Shown: piece after piece, positions 8,366-16,586 of the stretch
Position numbering within the stretch: position 1 is the stretch's first letter
How the letters are laid out: the number at the start of each line of letters is the position of its first letter
NCBI RefSeq assembly: GCF_000024725.1
Contig: NC_013960.1
Coordinates: 248,001 to 312,000, forward strand
Origin: Nitrosococcus halophilus Nc 4
Lineage (GTDB): Bacteria > Pseudomonadota > Gammaproteobacteria > Nitrosococcales > Nitrosococcaceae
Direction of reading: 5' to 3'
DNA: 64,000 bases
Position numbers and translations under genes: made by a program
Notes under the pieces: model-generated
Told to the model about the DNA's origin: nothing
Databases searched by the model: none
Seen by the model: the letters and a program-made list of their open reading frames with translations, nothing else

Positions 8366-8902
8366 ATGGATAGAAAATATGGGCTTGCACCTTTGGGTGC
8401 TGTTTTGCTTAGTCTCGGGCTAGCTGCTCCGGGGTCGGCTACTGGAGACTGCATTCCAGTGCCAGTAAAGGGAAAAATTTTCAATAATGCGCTGGGTCCC
8501 GGGAGTACGTTGGGAACCGTACACATTATTTTCGGTACAGAAAAATTTAAGTGTGGGATAAGGGGAGACGGAAAGTATCGGGATCCTGAAGACCCTCACT
8601 ATGAGGGGCCTCTGAACTTCGATCACACCATAGTGTGCGATGATGATACGGGTGATGATTTCCCGGTTCATTCCCAATTATTGTGGGACACGAGTGGCGA
8701 GGCAACAATCGAACTAGAAGATTGTCCGAATGGCCTTCAGAGCTACTCTTTTTGGGAAAAATCGTGGCCTGTGCCTGGCACTGGAACGGGTCGATTCCAG
8801 GGGGTAACGGGCGGTTCCATTACCATCGAAGGAACCTTATTCTGTAATCTGGCAATTGATATGGAGTTTTCCGGAGAATTGTGTATCAAGGCGCCTGATT
8901 AA
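8366..8902 (+). CDS. Exported hypothetical protein
   Basis: I do not recognise the family. The 178-aa product has a signal peptide (hydrophobic LAPLGAVLLSLGLAAPGSA, cleavage before TGDC) and six cysteines in the mature part. It is rich in Gly, Asp and beta-prone segments and probably folds as a disulfide-stabilised beta domain in the periplasm or outside. It is a single-gene unit. Confidence 0.65.
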   Translation: MDRKYGLAPLGAVLLSLGLAAPGSATGDCIPVPVKGKIFNNALGPGSTLGTVHIIFGTEKFKCGIRGDGKYRDPEDPHYEGPLNFDHTIVCDDDTGDDFPVHSQLLWDTSGEATIELEDCPNGLQSYSFWEKSWPVPGTGTGRFQGVTGGSITIEGTLFCNLAIDMEFSGELCIKAPD

Positions 8903-9148
8903 TTAGGATGTTGGCGGCGCCTTTTTGCGAATGACATTGACGGTAACGCTCACCGGCACATCAGGATGACAAATTCTTTTTCCGCCAATTCCCGGTTGTC
9001 CGTTAGGATCAGAAGGGGCTATGGCAATTATTTCCGGGAGAATAAGCTGTCCATAGTAATTTTCAGTTGCAAAAGCTGGGAAGAGCCAGGACTGCTCCAC
9101 TAAAGCCCGCCTGCGTGGCAAGCACAAAAAGGCCACTTGGGATGGCAC
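8903..9148 (-). CDS. Possible small ORF or gene remnant
   Basis: An 81-codon minus-strand frame abuts the stop of the preceding convergent gene. Its C-terminal half (LILPEIIAIAPSDPNG, then PVSVTVNVIRKK) reads like a genuine protein tail, but there is no ribosome binding site or plausible N-terminus, so it may be a decayed 3' fragment. Treat as doubtful. Confidence 0.2.
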   Translation of the reverse strand: MPSQVAFLCLPRRRALVEQSWLFPAFATENYYGQLILPEIIAIAPSDPNGQPGIGGKRICHPDVPVSVTVNVIRKKAPPTS

Positions 9149-9278
9149 TTTCCTACGTCAACTTCTCCGGTCCCATTTTCTGTATTCACGAATCCTCAGC
9201 CTCTTGCGCCAAGGCATCATAGAGGATGGAGATGCTTGATCTTAAAGGCTCATTCACTGACTGGAACACCGGGGGCCC

Positions 9279-9318
9279 AAAAAAATAGCCCGGAAGAAAT
9301 GGGGGGATCCGGGCTATT
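9279..9318 (-). terminator. Rho-independent terminator for leftward transcription
   Basis: A perfect 10-bp stem, AATAGCCCGG (9284-9293) with CCGGGCTATT (9309-9318), is followed on the minus strand by a run of seven U (complement of A 9279-9285). No protein gene lies upstream of it on that strand, which suggests a non-coding transcript. Confidence 0.7.
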
Positions 9319-9551
9319 GGGAAGGCCAAATACCACGAATTTTCCGCCTCGTGGTCAGGCGACATTAGATAGGCTTTTAAGGTATAAGTTTATTTTCATG
9401 CTCACGGGAGTTCTATCCAGGAATACCCCCAGATGAGAGACTCTGTCTGAAGTCGGAAGGTCGCAGACCCCTCTCTGTGGGTGGGTTCTCTAAATAGTGG
9501 CACAAATGCCCCGATATTGTCCAAAATCCATCTTATGTAACCGCTTGTCAA
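9319..9551 (-). ncRNA. Candidate small RNA ending at the 9279 terminator
   Basis: On the minus strand a consensus -35 TTGACA (complement of 9546-9551) stands about 230 bp before the terminator, but the -10 is weak. The interval has further hairpins, e.g. ACCACGA pairing with TCGTGGT (9331-9354). I could not match 6S RNA, tmRNA or RNase P RNA. Confidence 0.2.
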
Positions 9552-9643
9552 GGTCTATTGTGTATCTCAAGTCGCTTCCAGGTTGTTACGCGGCCTAAGC
9601 GACCCACTGAAAATCGACCTCTATTTTATTTAGGAGAAAGGCA

Positions 9644-10233
9644 ATGACCAATCAGACAACGAACCAGCAAGAGCAAACCCTTACCAACGGCGTGTATGTC
9701 AATGGCATCAATATGGACATTCTGCAAGGGACTGTTCATGCTATCGAACAGGAGCCTGATCTAGGGCAATGCAAATTCCGCGCGCGCAATATACATGGCT
9801 AGGGGGTAATCATAATTCCAGCACGATTACCGGCTTCTATGGTGCCAAGCAAGAAATAGCCCACAAACAAATGTTTGTGTTGCATGCGGATGAACCGCCC
9901 CTACTAGCGGGAGGTGATGAGGGCGCCAATCCGGTCGAATATCTGCTCAATGCCCTGGCCGCTTGTGTCACTACCAGCATGGTGGCTCATGCCGCAGTGC
10001 GGGGCATCCATATTGAGGAACTGGAGTCTGAGATTGAAGGCGATATTGAACTGCGTGGTTTTTTGGGGCTTTCTAATGATGTCCCGAAGGGCTTTAGCGA
10101 CATCCGGGTGAGCTTCAAGGTTAAGGCTGATGTGGATAATATGGAACGCCTTAAAAAATTAACGGAGTACTCACCCGTGTTTAATACTATTACCCAGGGC
10201 GCGAATGTGGATATTCAAGTGGAGGCAAAATAA
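9644..10233 (+). pseudogene. OsmC-family protein, broken by a -1 frameshift
   Basis: Frame 1 starts at the ATG 9644 (RBS TAGGAGAAAGG) and gives a normal OsmC-family N-terminus (TNGVYVNGINMDILQGTVHAIEQEPDLGQCKFRARN) before ending at a TAG at 9800. The homologous continuation, WLGGNHNSSTITGFYGAKQE ... GANPVEYLLNALAACVTTSMV with the redox cysteine, is in another frame that is open to 10233. The switch lies near 9780-9795, beside an alternating CGCGCGCGC tract, and one added base would restore a protein of about 196 aa. OsmC proteins reduce organic hydroperoxides. The ATG at 9769 could only yield an N-truncated product. A sequencing error is possible. Confidence 0.75.
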
Positions 10234-10245
10234 AAGCTTGGCCTA

Positions 10246-10294
10246 GCAGCCAACCTAGATGACTCGCTTTAGCCGGGCATTATGGGTTGGCTGC
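10246..10294. terminator. Bidirectional stem-loop between convergent genes
   Basis: A perfect 10-bp stem, GCAGCCAACC (10246-10255) with GGTTGGCTGC (10285-10294), separates the OsmC gene from the convergent traL-like gene. The minus-strand side is followed within 15 bases by CTTTTATTTTG, so it probably terminates traL and may serve both. Confidence 0.55.
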
Positions 10295-10327
10295 AAGAGC
10301 CTAAGGTTTCTTTTCCCTTCCTTCTAA

Positions 10328-11176
10328 TCAAGTTTTAGAGGTACTGCTCGTTTTTTTCCGTTTTTTTGCTGCTTCGGCCGTTGTCGTCGTGGTTTTTGCC
10401 GTAGACTTTGTAGCCGCGGGTTTTGCAGCCACAGGTTTTTCCTTTTCCGGCACTCCTAATACCCGATCCATTTGTTCAAACAGGGATTTTTTCATTATTT
10501 TAAGGCGGTGTTTGGACATGAGCTTAAAGTGCTCGGACTCAATCGCCTGGTTAAAGGTCATCCGGTCTTCGAGCATTTGTTGCACATCTTCCCCAAAGGT
10601 TGCCTGGTTATAGCGGTCAATCGTCACAACCCCCTTCACACGTCCTTGGTGGTCCTGGAAAACTTTCATTTTCTCGAAAGTCTTGCCTTCTTTTTCGATG
10701 GGACCGAAATAGTGATTCAGCCATACCACCATTTCTGCTGAGGCCGGGAATTGACTGGCGAGGGCATCAAAGCCGGAGAGGGTATCAAGCAACGATTGAC
10801 CGCCGGTGACTACCGGGTGAATGACGACCGAGTGACCGAGAGCCTGGAGCATGTCTATTGCCTCGTTCTCCACCAGATAGGAGGACAGGGGAATAAAGCT
10901 GGACGCTCCATTATCAATGACTACTTCCGCGTCCCGATTTTCCGCAATGAGTTCCATGAGCCGGTCAAATTCCCGCTCATCAATCGTGTTCTCTTTTAAT
11001 AACTCTATCCGCTTGACCGAAAAAGCCGTGTAACCGGAAAAAGTGGCATTTACCGGGTCGGTATCCACACAGATCAGGGGAACGTGATTTTCCTGGCGAT
11101 GTTGGGCAATCAGCGCGGAGACCAGACTTTTGCCAACGCCGCCTTTTCCTTGCAGGGTAAAATGCGCTCGTGCCAT
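10328..11176 (-). CDS. traL: TraL-like ParA/MinD-type ATPase (IncP-like transfer region)
   Basis: This 282-aa protein has the deviant Walker A QGKGGVGKS (residues 9-17), VDTDPVNATFSGY, VIDNGASSF and the switch-like VVTGGQSLLDTLSGF; the pattern closely resembles IncP TraL, a cytoplasmic ParA-family ATPase encoded in the Tra1 core with traK. The C-terminus (about residues 245-282) is a low-complexity Ala/Lys/Thr tail absent from plasmid TraL. It lies 11 bp after the traK-like gene. No other transfer gene is present, so this is a stranded piece of an integrated element. The homology call is from motif recognition. Confidence 0.75.
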   Translation of the reverse strand: MARAHFTLQGKGGVGKSLVSALIAQHRQENHVPLICVDTDPVNATFSGYTAFSVKRIELLKENTIDEREFDRLMELIAENRDAEVVIDNGASSFIPLSSYLVENEAIDMLQALGHSVVIHPVVTGGQSLLDTLSGFDALASQFPASAEMVVWLNHYFGPIEKEGKTFEKMKVFQDHQGRVKGVVTIDRYNQATFGEDVQQMLEDRMTFNQAIESEHFKLMSKHRLKIMKKSLFEQMDRVLGVPEKEKPVAAKPAATKSTAKTTTTTAEAAKKRKKTSSTSKT

Positions 11177-11187
11177 GGGGTACTCTC

Positions 11188-11553
11188 CTAAATGAGCTCT
11201 TCTTTGCTTTTGCCTCTCGCGTCAAACTTAAAGCGTTTGGTTGAGGGTTTTTTAGCTGGTTTGACTGCTTTCTTGGGTTTGCTCAGGGGGGGTGAGGGCG
11301 GCTTTTCGGGAGGACGGGTTGGTTGTGGTTGCTCGCAGTCCTTGAGGTAGCGATTTACATACTCCATGAAGGTCCGATATTGGACTGGCATGGTTCCTTT
11401 CTCGTGTAGCAGCGCCCACACGGTTTTGGCCGGGTAGCCGTCTTTCAGTGCCCTGGCGATCTCGCGGCGTTGAGCTAAAAATGCTTGCCGCCCATCGCCC
11501 CGTTGGCCGCTACGGGCCTGGGTGCGTTGTTTTAATTCCTCAGATAGGGTCAT
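11188..11553 (-). CDS. traK: TraK-like oriT-binding protein
   Basis: This 121-aa basic protein has an N-terminal helical region with RGDGRQAFLAQRREIARALKDGYPAKTVWALLHEKGTMPVQYRTFMEYVNRYLKD, which fits the TraK/MobC-type fold that binds next to oriT and assists relaxosome formation. The C-terminus is a Pro/Lys-rich tail. It is upstream of traL in the same order as in RP4. The ATG at 11553 is preceded by GGGGGAT, a usable RBS. The direct repeats just upstream (11578-11622) are its likely binding site. Confidence 0.65.
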   Translation of the reverse strand: MTLSEELKQRTQARSGQRGDGRQAFLAQRREIARALKDGYPAKTVWALLHEKGTMPVQYRTFMEYVNRYLKDCEQPQPTRPPEKPPSPPLSKPKKAVKPAKKPSTKRFKFDARGKSKEELI

Positions 11554-11569
11554 GGATCCCCCTTATCAC

Positions 11570-11625
11570 ATCTATCCTCACTTTCCCACACGCAACGTCA
11601 CTTTACCACACTTTAACCGCACTGC
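11570..11625. other. oriT-like tract with phased direct repeats
   Basis: TCACTTTCCCACAC (11578-11591), TCACTTTACCACAC (11598-11611) and a third, partly overlapping ACTTTAACCGCAC (11610-11622) are spaced about 20 and 10 bp, i.e. on one DNA face. TATCCTCA (11573-11580) resembles the nic core ATCCTG of IncP oriT. The position directly upstream of traK fits an origin of transfer, but no relaxase gene remains. Activity is unproven. Confidence 0.4.
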
Positions 11626-11798
11626 AAGCACCTTTTGACTCTGAACAGTTTTTCCTTTGACCAGTATGTTTAGGGGGCGATATGTTGGAGTACATTCACC
11701 AAGAGGGCCTGGTTTTCTCCCGCCGAGATTCTGGGAGGTTTACGCATAGGGAAGAGACTCCACCTTCCGCATCATATTGCGTTGTTTTGTCTGTCTAA

Positions 11799-12380
11799 TT
11801 TTGGGTGCTTCGTACTTACCTGCAAGCTCGGATCTTCTGCTTTGAGCCGGCTCCTCCCACCTTTGAAATTCTGAAGAAGAACCTGCAAGGTCAGTCGGTA
11901 AAAATGTTTCTGGAGGGAATTGCTGACTTCGATGGGGAGGCGGAGTTGAGTTACTACCCCTTAGTGCCAGGAAACTCTACCCTTCACCCTCGTCAGTTGG
12001 ATTCCGAGCTAATGGATAAGATGTTTTTGTCGTTCCGAGCAGTTGAGAGCCGTTGGTGGGCACGCCTCATCGGTCGTCCTTTATTCCGAGCGCTGGTTAG
12101 AAAAGTGTGGGGTCGGCCCCAGCATGTGAATATTTCCATACGACGATTATCGACCTTTCTTGCGGAGCGTCCAGAGCTGGAGGTGGACCTGCTGAAAGTG
12201 GATGTAGAACGTGCTGAATGGCAGGTACTTTGCGGTATCGAGGAGTCCCATTGGCCGCGAATTCGGCGATTGGCTATTGAAGTGAGCTCCCTTGGTTCCT
12301 TGGTTCTGAGACGGGGCATCTGGAAAGGATAACTGGCCTTCTTGAGAAATATGGCTATCAGGTTCAGGTGGGGGGCATTT
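11799..12380 (+). pseudogene. FkbM-family methyltransferase fragment, frameshifted and truncated
   Basis: The frame contains FCFEPAPPTFEILKKNL, LEVDLLKVDVERAEWQVLCGIE and IRRLAIEV, typical of FkbM-type SAM methyltransferases, but the SAM-binding DVGANxG segment that should precede it is missing (a stop lies at 11796). After about 12300 the continuation HLERITGLLEKYGYQVQVGG is in a different frame. The homology ends at about 12380, exactly where the RAYT-flanking sequence GGGGTCAGGTCTTG begins. The gene is therefore broken three ways. The best remaining ORF runs 11805-12332. Confidence 0.7.
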
Positions 12381-12381
12381 T

Positions 12382-13428
12382 GGGGTCAGGTCTTGTTAAT
12401 TGCTTTTTGTTGGGTTTTGTGGTAATGTTTGTCTTATGGTTCGTCCTTTACGTATTGAATTTTCTGGTGCACTTTATCATGTGACCTCCCGGGGTGATAG
12501 GAAGGAAGATATTTATCAGGATGATGCTGATCGAAAAATCTATCTTGGTGTCCTGGGGGAGGTATGCAAGCGGTTCAATTGGGTTCTGCATGCCTATTGC
12601 TTGATGGATAACCACTATCACCTCTTGGTCGAGACACCTGATGGCAACCTGGCCAAGGGGATGCGCCACCTCAACGGTGTCTACACCCAGCGTTTTAATG
12701 CCAGGCACAAACGGGTAGGGCATGTTTTTCAGGGGCGCTATAAAGCTATTCTTGTGCAGAAAGAAGCTTACCTATTGGAATTGGCGCGCTACATTGTGCT
12801 TAACCCCGTTCGCGCCCGGAAGGTGCGAAGCGCGAAGGACTGGCCCTGGAGCAGCTATCGGGCTACTGCAGGGCTGGGGAAAGGGCCGATGTGGCTGCAG
12901 AGCAAGTGGATATTATCGGCTTTTTCCCGGCGCAAGGGAGAGGCGATAAAACGTTACCGGGCTTTTGTTTCCGAGGGGAAGAATCAACCAAGCCCCTGGG
13001 AGCAGCTTAAGAATCAAATCTATTTGGGTTCAGAGTCCTTCGTGGAGAAGATGCAGCGGCAATTGGATTCTGAGCAGGATTTGAGCGAAGTCCCTTCGGC
13101 TCAAAGGCGGCCGGTGGCGAAGCCCTTGGAGTACTTTTCCAGAAAGTATCGTGATAGGGATACTGCTATTGTGCAGGCATACGCTAGTGGCGGGTACAGT
13201 ATGAAGGAAATCGGTGCACACTTTGGCCTTCACTATTCGCGCATCAGTCGAATCATCAGGGCTGCCGATAAAACATAATTTTGGGCGTTCATTCCTCCCG
13301 GATCAGGGGGGTTGTCTTTGAGCTCAAATTGTCGTCTGTTCTTATCTGTGGATTTTAGGATTATCATATGGAAAAAGCACATTGCGAGACCTGACTCCCC
13401 ACGCTCCCGACTGACCCCCCACGCTCCC
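12382..13428 (+). mobile_element. REP-associated RAYT unit
   Basis: The transposase gene is bracketed by inverted REP-like sequences: GGGGTCAGGTCTTG with TTAATTGC (12382-12403) and its inverse GCACATTGCGAGACCTGACT (13377-13396). The right side continues with two direct repeats of GACYCCCCACGCTCCC (to 13428). The left side cuts an FkbM gene and the right side forms the 3' end of the photolyase gene. Confidence 0.7.
12436..13278 (+). CDS. REP-associated tyrosine transposase (Y1_Tnp, RAYT)
   Basis: This protein of about 280 aa is a single-strand HUH transposase of the IS200/IS605 Y1 class. The HUH motif is HYH at residues 60-62 (MDNHYHLLVE) and the catalytic tyrosine is in ARYIVLNPVRA (about Tyr119). 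A C-terminal helix-turn-helix (YSMKEIGAHFGLHYSRISRIIR) is typical of RAYTs. RAYT proteins mobilise REP hairpins, and REP-like sequences of matching type occur around this gene and elsewhere in the window. I chose the ATG at 12436 (MVRPLRIEF), the usual family start, over the GTG/TTG-type starts upstream. All catalytic motifs are intact. Confidence 0.9.
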   Translation: MVRPLRIEFSGALYHVTSRGDRKEDIYQDDADRKIYLGVLGEVCKRFNWVLHAYCLMDNHYHLLVETPDGNLAKGMRHLNGVYTQRFNARHKRVGHVFQGRYKAILVQKEAYLLELARYIVLNPVRARKVRSAKDWPWSSYRATAGLGKGPMWLQSKWILSAFSRRKGEAIKRYRAFVSEGKNQPSPWEQLKNQIYLGSESFVEKMQRQLDSEQDLSEVPSAQRRPVAKPLEYFSRKYRDRDTAIVQAYASGGYSMKEIGAHFGLHYSRISRIIRAADKT

Positions 13429-14775
13429 TGGGGTTGAGAGGGGTTGCCTCGCCTCTTTCCAAGGTTCATGGATGTGTTGTTTGGAGATTTTCCGGAGTTC
13501 AGGAATCCATTGTTGTACGTATTTCCCTTCAGGATCAAACTTTTTACCCTGGAGCACGGGGTTGAAAACACGGAAGTAGGGGGCGGCATCGGCCCCACAT
13601 CCTGCCACCCATTGCCAGCCTAGGGTGTTACTGGCCAGGTCGGCATCGACCAGGGTCTCCCAGAACCAACGCTCCCCCTCTTGCCACGGAATTCGCAAGT
13701 TTTTGGTCAGCAAGGAGGCGGCAATCATCCGCACCCGGTTATGCATCCAACCGGTTCGCCATAGCTCTCGCATCCCCGCATCCACCAGGGGAATGCCTGT
13801 TCTGCCTTGTTGCCAGGCGGTTAGGGCTTCACCATAATCTTCGGCCCAGGGAAAATGGGTAAAACCTTCGTTTAAGGGTTTTTCCGGTGTTTCCGGGAAG
13901 TGGTAGAGCAAATGGTAGGCAAATTCCCGCCAGCCAAGTTGCCGGAGGTAGGCTTGGCCGCCGGCAGTAAGTTCAGCGCGCCTGTCCATTTGAATCTGGA
14001 TCTGGAACGCTATTTGACGTGGGCTAATCTCGCCAAAATGAAGATGGGGCGAGAGACGGGAAGTCCCTGGTAAATCGGGCCGGTCCCGTTCCTGGTGATA
14101 TTTTCCTAAAGCCTCTTCCAAGAAGCATTCCCATTGTCGCCAGGCCCCTGCTTCCCCAGGAGTCCAATGGGTGTAGAATTCCTGGTCCCAAGGAATTTTC
14201 GGCAGCAGCCCGAGGGTGGATAGAGGCTCGCTTTGTAGTTGCCGGTTTACGGGGGGTAAGTGCTGCGGTGGAGGGAAAGGAGACCGGCCTATGCCTTTTT
14301 CTAGGCAGGTTTTCCAAAAAGGGGTGAAAATTCGATAAGGCATACCGTCGTTTTTAGCAATTTCCCAAGGTTCGAATAGCAGCAGAGCATTGGTGCTCTT
14401 AACTGTCAGGCCAGCGGCGCGGAGCTGCTGTTTAATCGCCTGGTCCCGTTTGATGACCGCAGGCTCATAGCGGCGGTTCCAGAATATATGGGTAGCGCTG
14501 GTTTCTTCTGCAAGCTGGCCTAGGGCCTTGTGGCTTGGACCCTGCCGCACGATGAGCCGGGAGTTCCGTTTTTTTAGCCCAGAGTCAAGGGCTGCCAAAC
14601 TATGATGTTGCCACCAGCGGCTGGCGGCACCGGGAGGCCAGGCACCTTCTTCTTCCGGGGCATCAATATAGACAGGGATCACTTGCCCCCCTAGCGCGCA
14701 GGCCGCAGCCAAGGCCGGATTATCCCCTAATCGCAAGTCGCGGCGGAACCAGACCAAAGCAGTAGGCTGAGCCAT
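13342..14775 (-). CDS. phr: Deoxyribodipyrimidine photolyase with an altered C-terminus
   Basis: This FAD-dependent enzyme splits UV-induced pyrimidine dimers using light. It has the antenna domain (ALVWFRRDLRLGDNPAL at the start) and the FAD/DNA domain: GEISPRQI, LGWREFAYHLLYHFP, WQQGRTGIPLVDAGMRELWRTGWMHNRVRMIAASLLTKNL, DADLASNTLGWQWVAG. The ATG at 14775 (MAQPTALVWF) is the normal start, 8 bp after the SDR stop. The last 30 or so residues (after HIHEPWKEARQPL) are not photolyase-like; they are translated from the inserted RAYT flank and replace the usual YPKPIVDH-type tail. The catalytic core is complete, so the enzyme may still work. It is the last gene of merR-SDR-phr. Confidence 0.93.
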   Translation of the reverse strand: MAQPTALVWFRRDLRLGDNPALAAACALGGQVIPVYIDAPEEEGAWPPGAASRWWQHHSLAALDSGLKKRNSRLIVRQGPSHKALGQLAEETSATHIFWNRRYEPAVIKRDQAIKQQLRAAGLTVKSTNALLLFEPWEIAKNDGMPYRIFTPFWKTCLEKGIGRSPFPPPQHLPPVNRQLQSEPLSTLGLLPKIPWDQEFYTHWTPGEAGAWRQWECFLEEALGKYHQERDRPDLPGTSRLSPHLHFGEISPRQIAFQIQIQMDRRAELTAGGQAYLRQLGWREFAYHLLYHFPETPEKPLNEGFTHFPWAEDYGEALTAWQQGRTGIPLVDAGMRELWRTGWMHNRVRMIAASLLTKNLRIPWQEGERWFWETLVDADLASNTLGWQWVAGCGADAAPYFRVFNPVLQGKKFDPEGKYVQQWIPELRKISKQHIHEPWKEARQPLSTPGSVGGQSGAWGVRSRNVLFPYDNPKIHR

Positions 14776-14783
14776 GGGGATTG

Positions 14784-15530
14784 CTAACGGACTAAGGGTC
14801 GGGAAGCGGAAAAGCCCCCGTCCACGGGTAAAATTTGGCCGGTGATCCACTGGGCCTCATCGGAGAGTAGCCAGGCCATGGCAGCGGCTGCATCTTCGGT
14901 GCTGCCATAGCGGCCCAGAGGATATTGGGCAGCGATTTGCGCTTCCGCTTTCCCCCCCATGAATAATCGTTCCGTGGCGGGACTACGGAGAAGTCCAGGG
15001 GCGATGGCGTTGACCCGAATGCCGTGGCTGGCATAAGTGGCTGCAGCGGAACGAGCCAGTCCCTCTACCGCCGCTTTGGCCGTGGCAATAGCCTCATGGT
15101 TAATCACTCCGATACGGGCTGCTACAGAGCTAACGAGCACCGCTGTGCCTCCCTGTTTATGGTGCAGGCAAGCCTGAATCCAAGCCTTCAAGGTGTAAAA
15201 AGCGCTATCCAGATTGGCGGCAAGGCAGGCCCGATATTGCTCCTCCGGGGTTCGATGTAGGGGGACAATCAGGGTGCTGCCTGCGCAATGGGCGAGGGCT
15301 TCAGGGGGGTGGCCCCAGCGCTCGACGCATTCGGTGATGATTTGCTCCGCGCCCTGGGCAGTGGAGACATCTCCGGTGAGATAGAGTGCCGTTCCACCCC
15401 TATCGAGGCTTTGGAGGCGATCCGAATCACGGGAAACAAGGGCAAGCTGCCAACCTTTATCACTCAAACGTTGTTCAAGGCTATGTCCAAGTCCGCCGGC
15501 TGCGCCTGTAATGAGTACGGTTTTAGTCAC
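14784..15530 (-). CDS. Short-chain dehydrogenase-like protein lacking the catalytic Tyr
   Basis: This 248-aa SDR starts at the GTG 15530, directly preceded by the strong RBS AGGAGGTG; the longer frame upstream runs into the TnpB element. It has the Rossmann TGAAGGLG (residues 8-15), GDVS, CAGS and the active-site Ser region VLVSSVAA, then HEAIATAKAAVEGL: the Lys of YxxxK is present (152) but the Tyr position is Ile148. The C-terminus RVNAIAPGLL ... ITGQILPVDGGF is normal. It may therefore not be a classical oxidoreductase. It sits between merR and the photolyase, in an arrangement also seen in other light/stress clusters of Proteobacteria. Confidence 0.85.
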   Translation of the reverse strand: MTKTVLITGAAGGLGHSLEQRLSDKGWQLALVSRDSDRLQSLDRGGTALYLTGDVSTAQGAEQIITECVERWGHPPEALAHCAGSTLIVPLHRTPEEQYRACLAANLDSAFYTLKAWIQACLHHKQGGTAVLVSSVAARIGVINHEAIATAKAAVEGLARSAAATYASHGIRVNAIAPGLLRSPATERLFMGGKAEAQIAAQYPLGRYGSTEDAAAAMAWLLSDEAQWITGQILPVDGGFSASRPLVR

Positions 15531-15559
15531 TGGGCACCTCCTTTTAGTCAAAGCACCCC

Positions 15560-16501
15560 GGTCTGACTTCTCCCCCCCCCCCTGTCGGGCGAGGGTTGTT
15601 GGATCACTCCAAGAACTTTCCTCGTTCAACACGCCTTCCCTAGGCGACAACGCCTGTTGTCGCCCCCGTTCCAGTCGCTCCAGAGGCTAACCCCGCCAGC
15701 CCGGCGGTTTTGATATTGATCGCCGCTGCGATGTCGCGGTCATGGACAGTCCCGCACGAGGGACAGCTCCATTCACGCACCTCCAGCGGCAGCGTTTTGT
15801 TGATATGTCCGCACCCTGGGGTGGGGCAACGCTTGGAGCTGGGAAACCCGCGGTCGATCTCGACTACGGTTCGCCCTACCCACTGCGCCTTGTACTTCAG
15901 TTGACGGACAAACTCACCCCAATTGGCATCGGCTATGGGCTTGGCAAGCCGGGGGTGTTTGATCATGTTCTTCACCGCAAGAGATTCAACGCACACGACT
16001 TGGGTGGCGTCCCTACGGCAGTCAGCTATTTTGGTGTGCAGACGGGCCACCTTCAGCCGCAGTTTGTTGCGGTTACGGGAACCTTTCCGCTTCTTCGCCA
16101 GCTTACCCTGCAGATAGGCCAGCTTCGCTTCGTACTGCTTGGTGTACTTGGGATTGCCGGATTTGAATCCGTCGCTAGTGACGCTGGAAACCTCATTCAG
16201 CCAAGAAAAGTCCTGCTTGAGTTGGACAAGCCTTTTTTCCAGCGCCGAATGGGGAATGACTTCGCCGTTCTGATAGAACGCATCGGTACGATGCTTGAGC
16301 GTGTTGTTCCAAACAAAACGCGCACAGCCGAACGAACGAGCCAGCAGTTCGGCTTGTTCAGCTGTGGGATAGAATCGTTCCTGGTACGCCCTCTTCGTCA
16401 TATTTGTGTTTTACAAAGCTCAGCGCATTCTATAAAGCCGCTTCGCGGCTTGCGCTTATATCACCGCCCGATTGGGCGATGCTTTACGCGCTATTGGGTA
16501 A
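15560..16501 (-). mobile_element. IS200/IS605-type (TnpB-only) deletion derivative, copy 1
   Basis: This 942-bp element shares both ends with the shorter copy at 36846-37304. Its left end reads TTACCCAATAGCGCGTAAAG with hairpins GCCCAATCGGGC and CCGCGAAGCGG. Its right end holds the hairpin CGCCT-AGGGA-AGGCG, a poly-G tract and GAGAAGTCAGACC. It contains an internally deleted tnpB and no tnpA. It lies between merR and its downstream SDR-phr genes. Confidence 0.8.
15640..16401 (-). pseudogene. tnpB: TnpB-family RNA-guided nuclease with internal deletion
   Basis: The frame is open for 253 codons, but full-length TnpB proteins are about 370-400 aa. The N-terminal HTH (MTKRAYQERFYPTAEQAELL ... 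FVWNNTL) is joined near residue 85-95 to the late part of the protein. This removes most of the WED region and the RuvC-I aspartate (GxDxG) segment. The RuvC-II Glu (VVCVES, E139), the zinc ribbon (Cys192, 197, 213, 216) and RuvC-III ([11 protein letters not shown]) remain. It cannot be a functional nuclease by itself. Confidence 0.85.
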
Positions 16502-16586
16502 AAAATGAGGCTATTAGGAACCTCCTGGTTTTTTGGCTTCATGCTATCGTTTAGACACCTGTGTATATCTCTTTAGAGCAAACGGT

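Noticed and set aside
9300-9520. Possible 6S RNA on the minus strand (GUGAGCAUG and CCUUAAAA look similar)
   Set aside because: The terminal stem and central-bubble sequences do not match, and the gene context (zapA, fau) is absent; left as an unclassified candidate.
13391-13428. Two direct repeats of about 19 bp considered as a CRISPR-like unit
   Set aside because: Only two adjacent copies with almost no spacer; they belong to the RAYT flank.
15742-16554. 270-codon plus-strand ORF
   Set aside because: It is the antisense of the TnpB remnant; composition and lack of protein features show it is a shadow frame.
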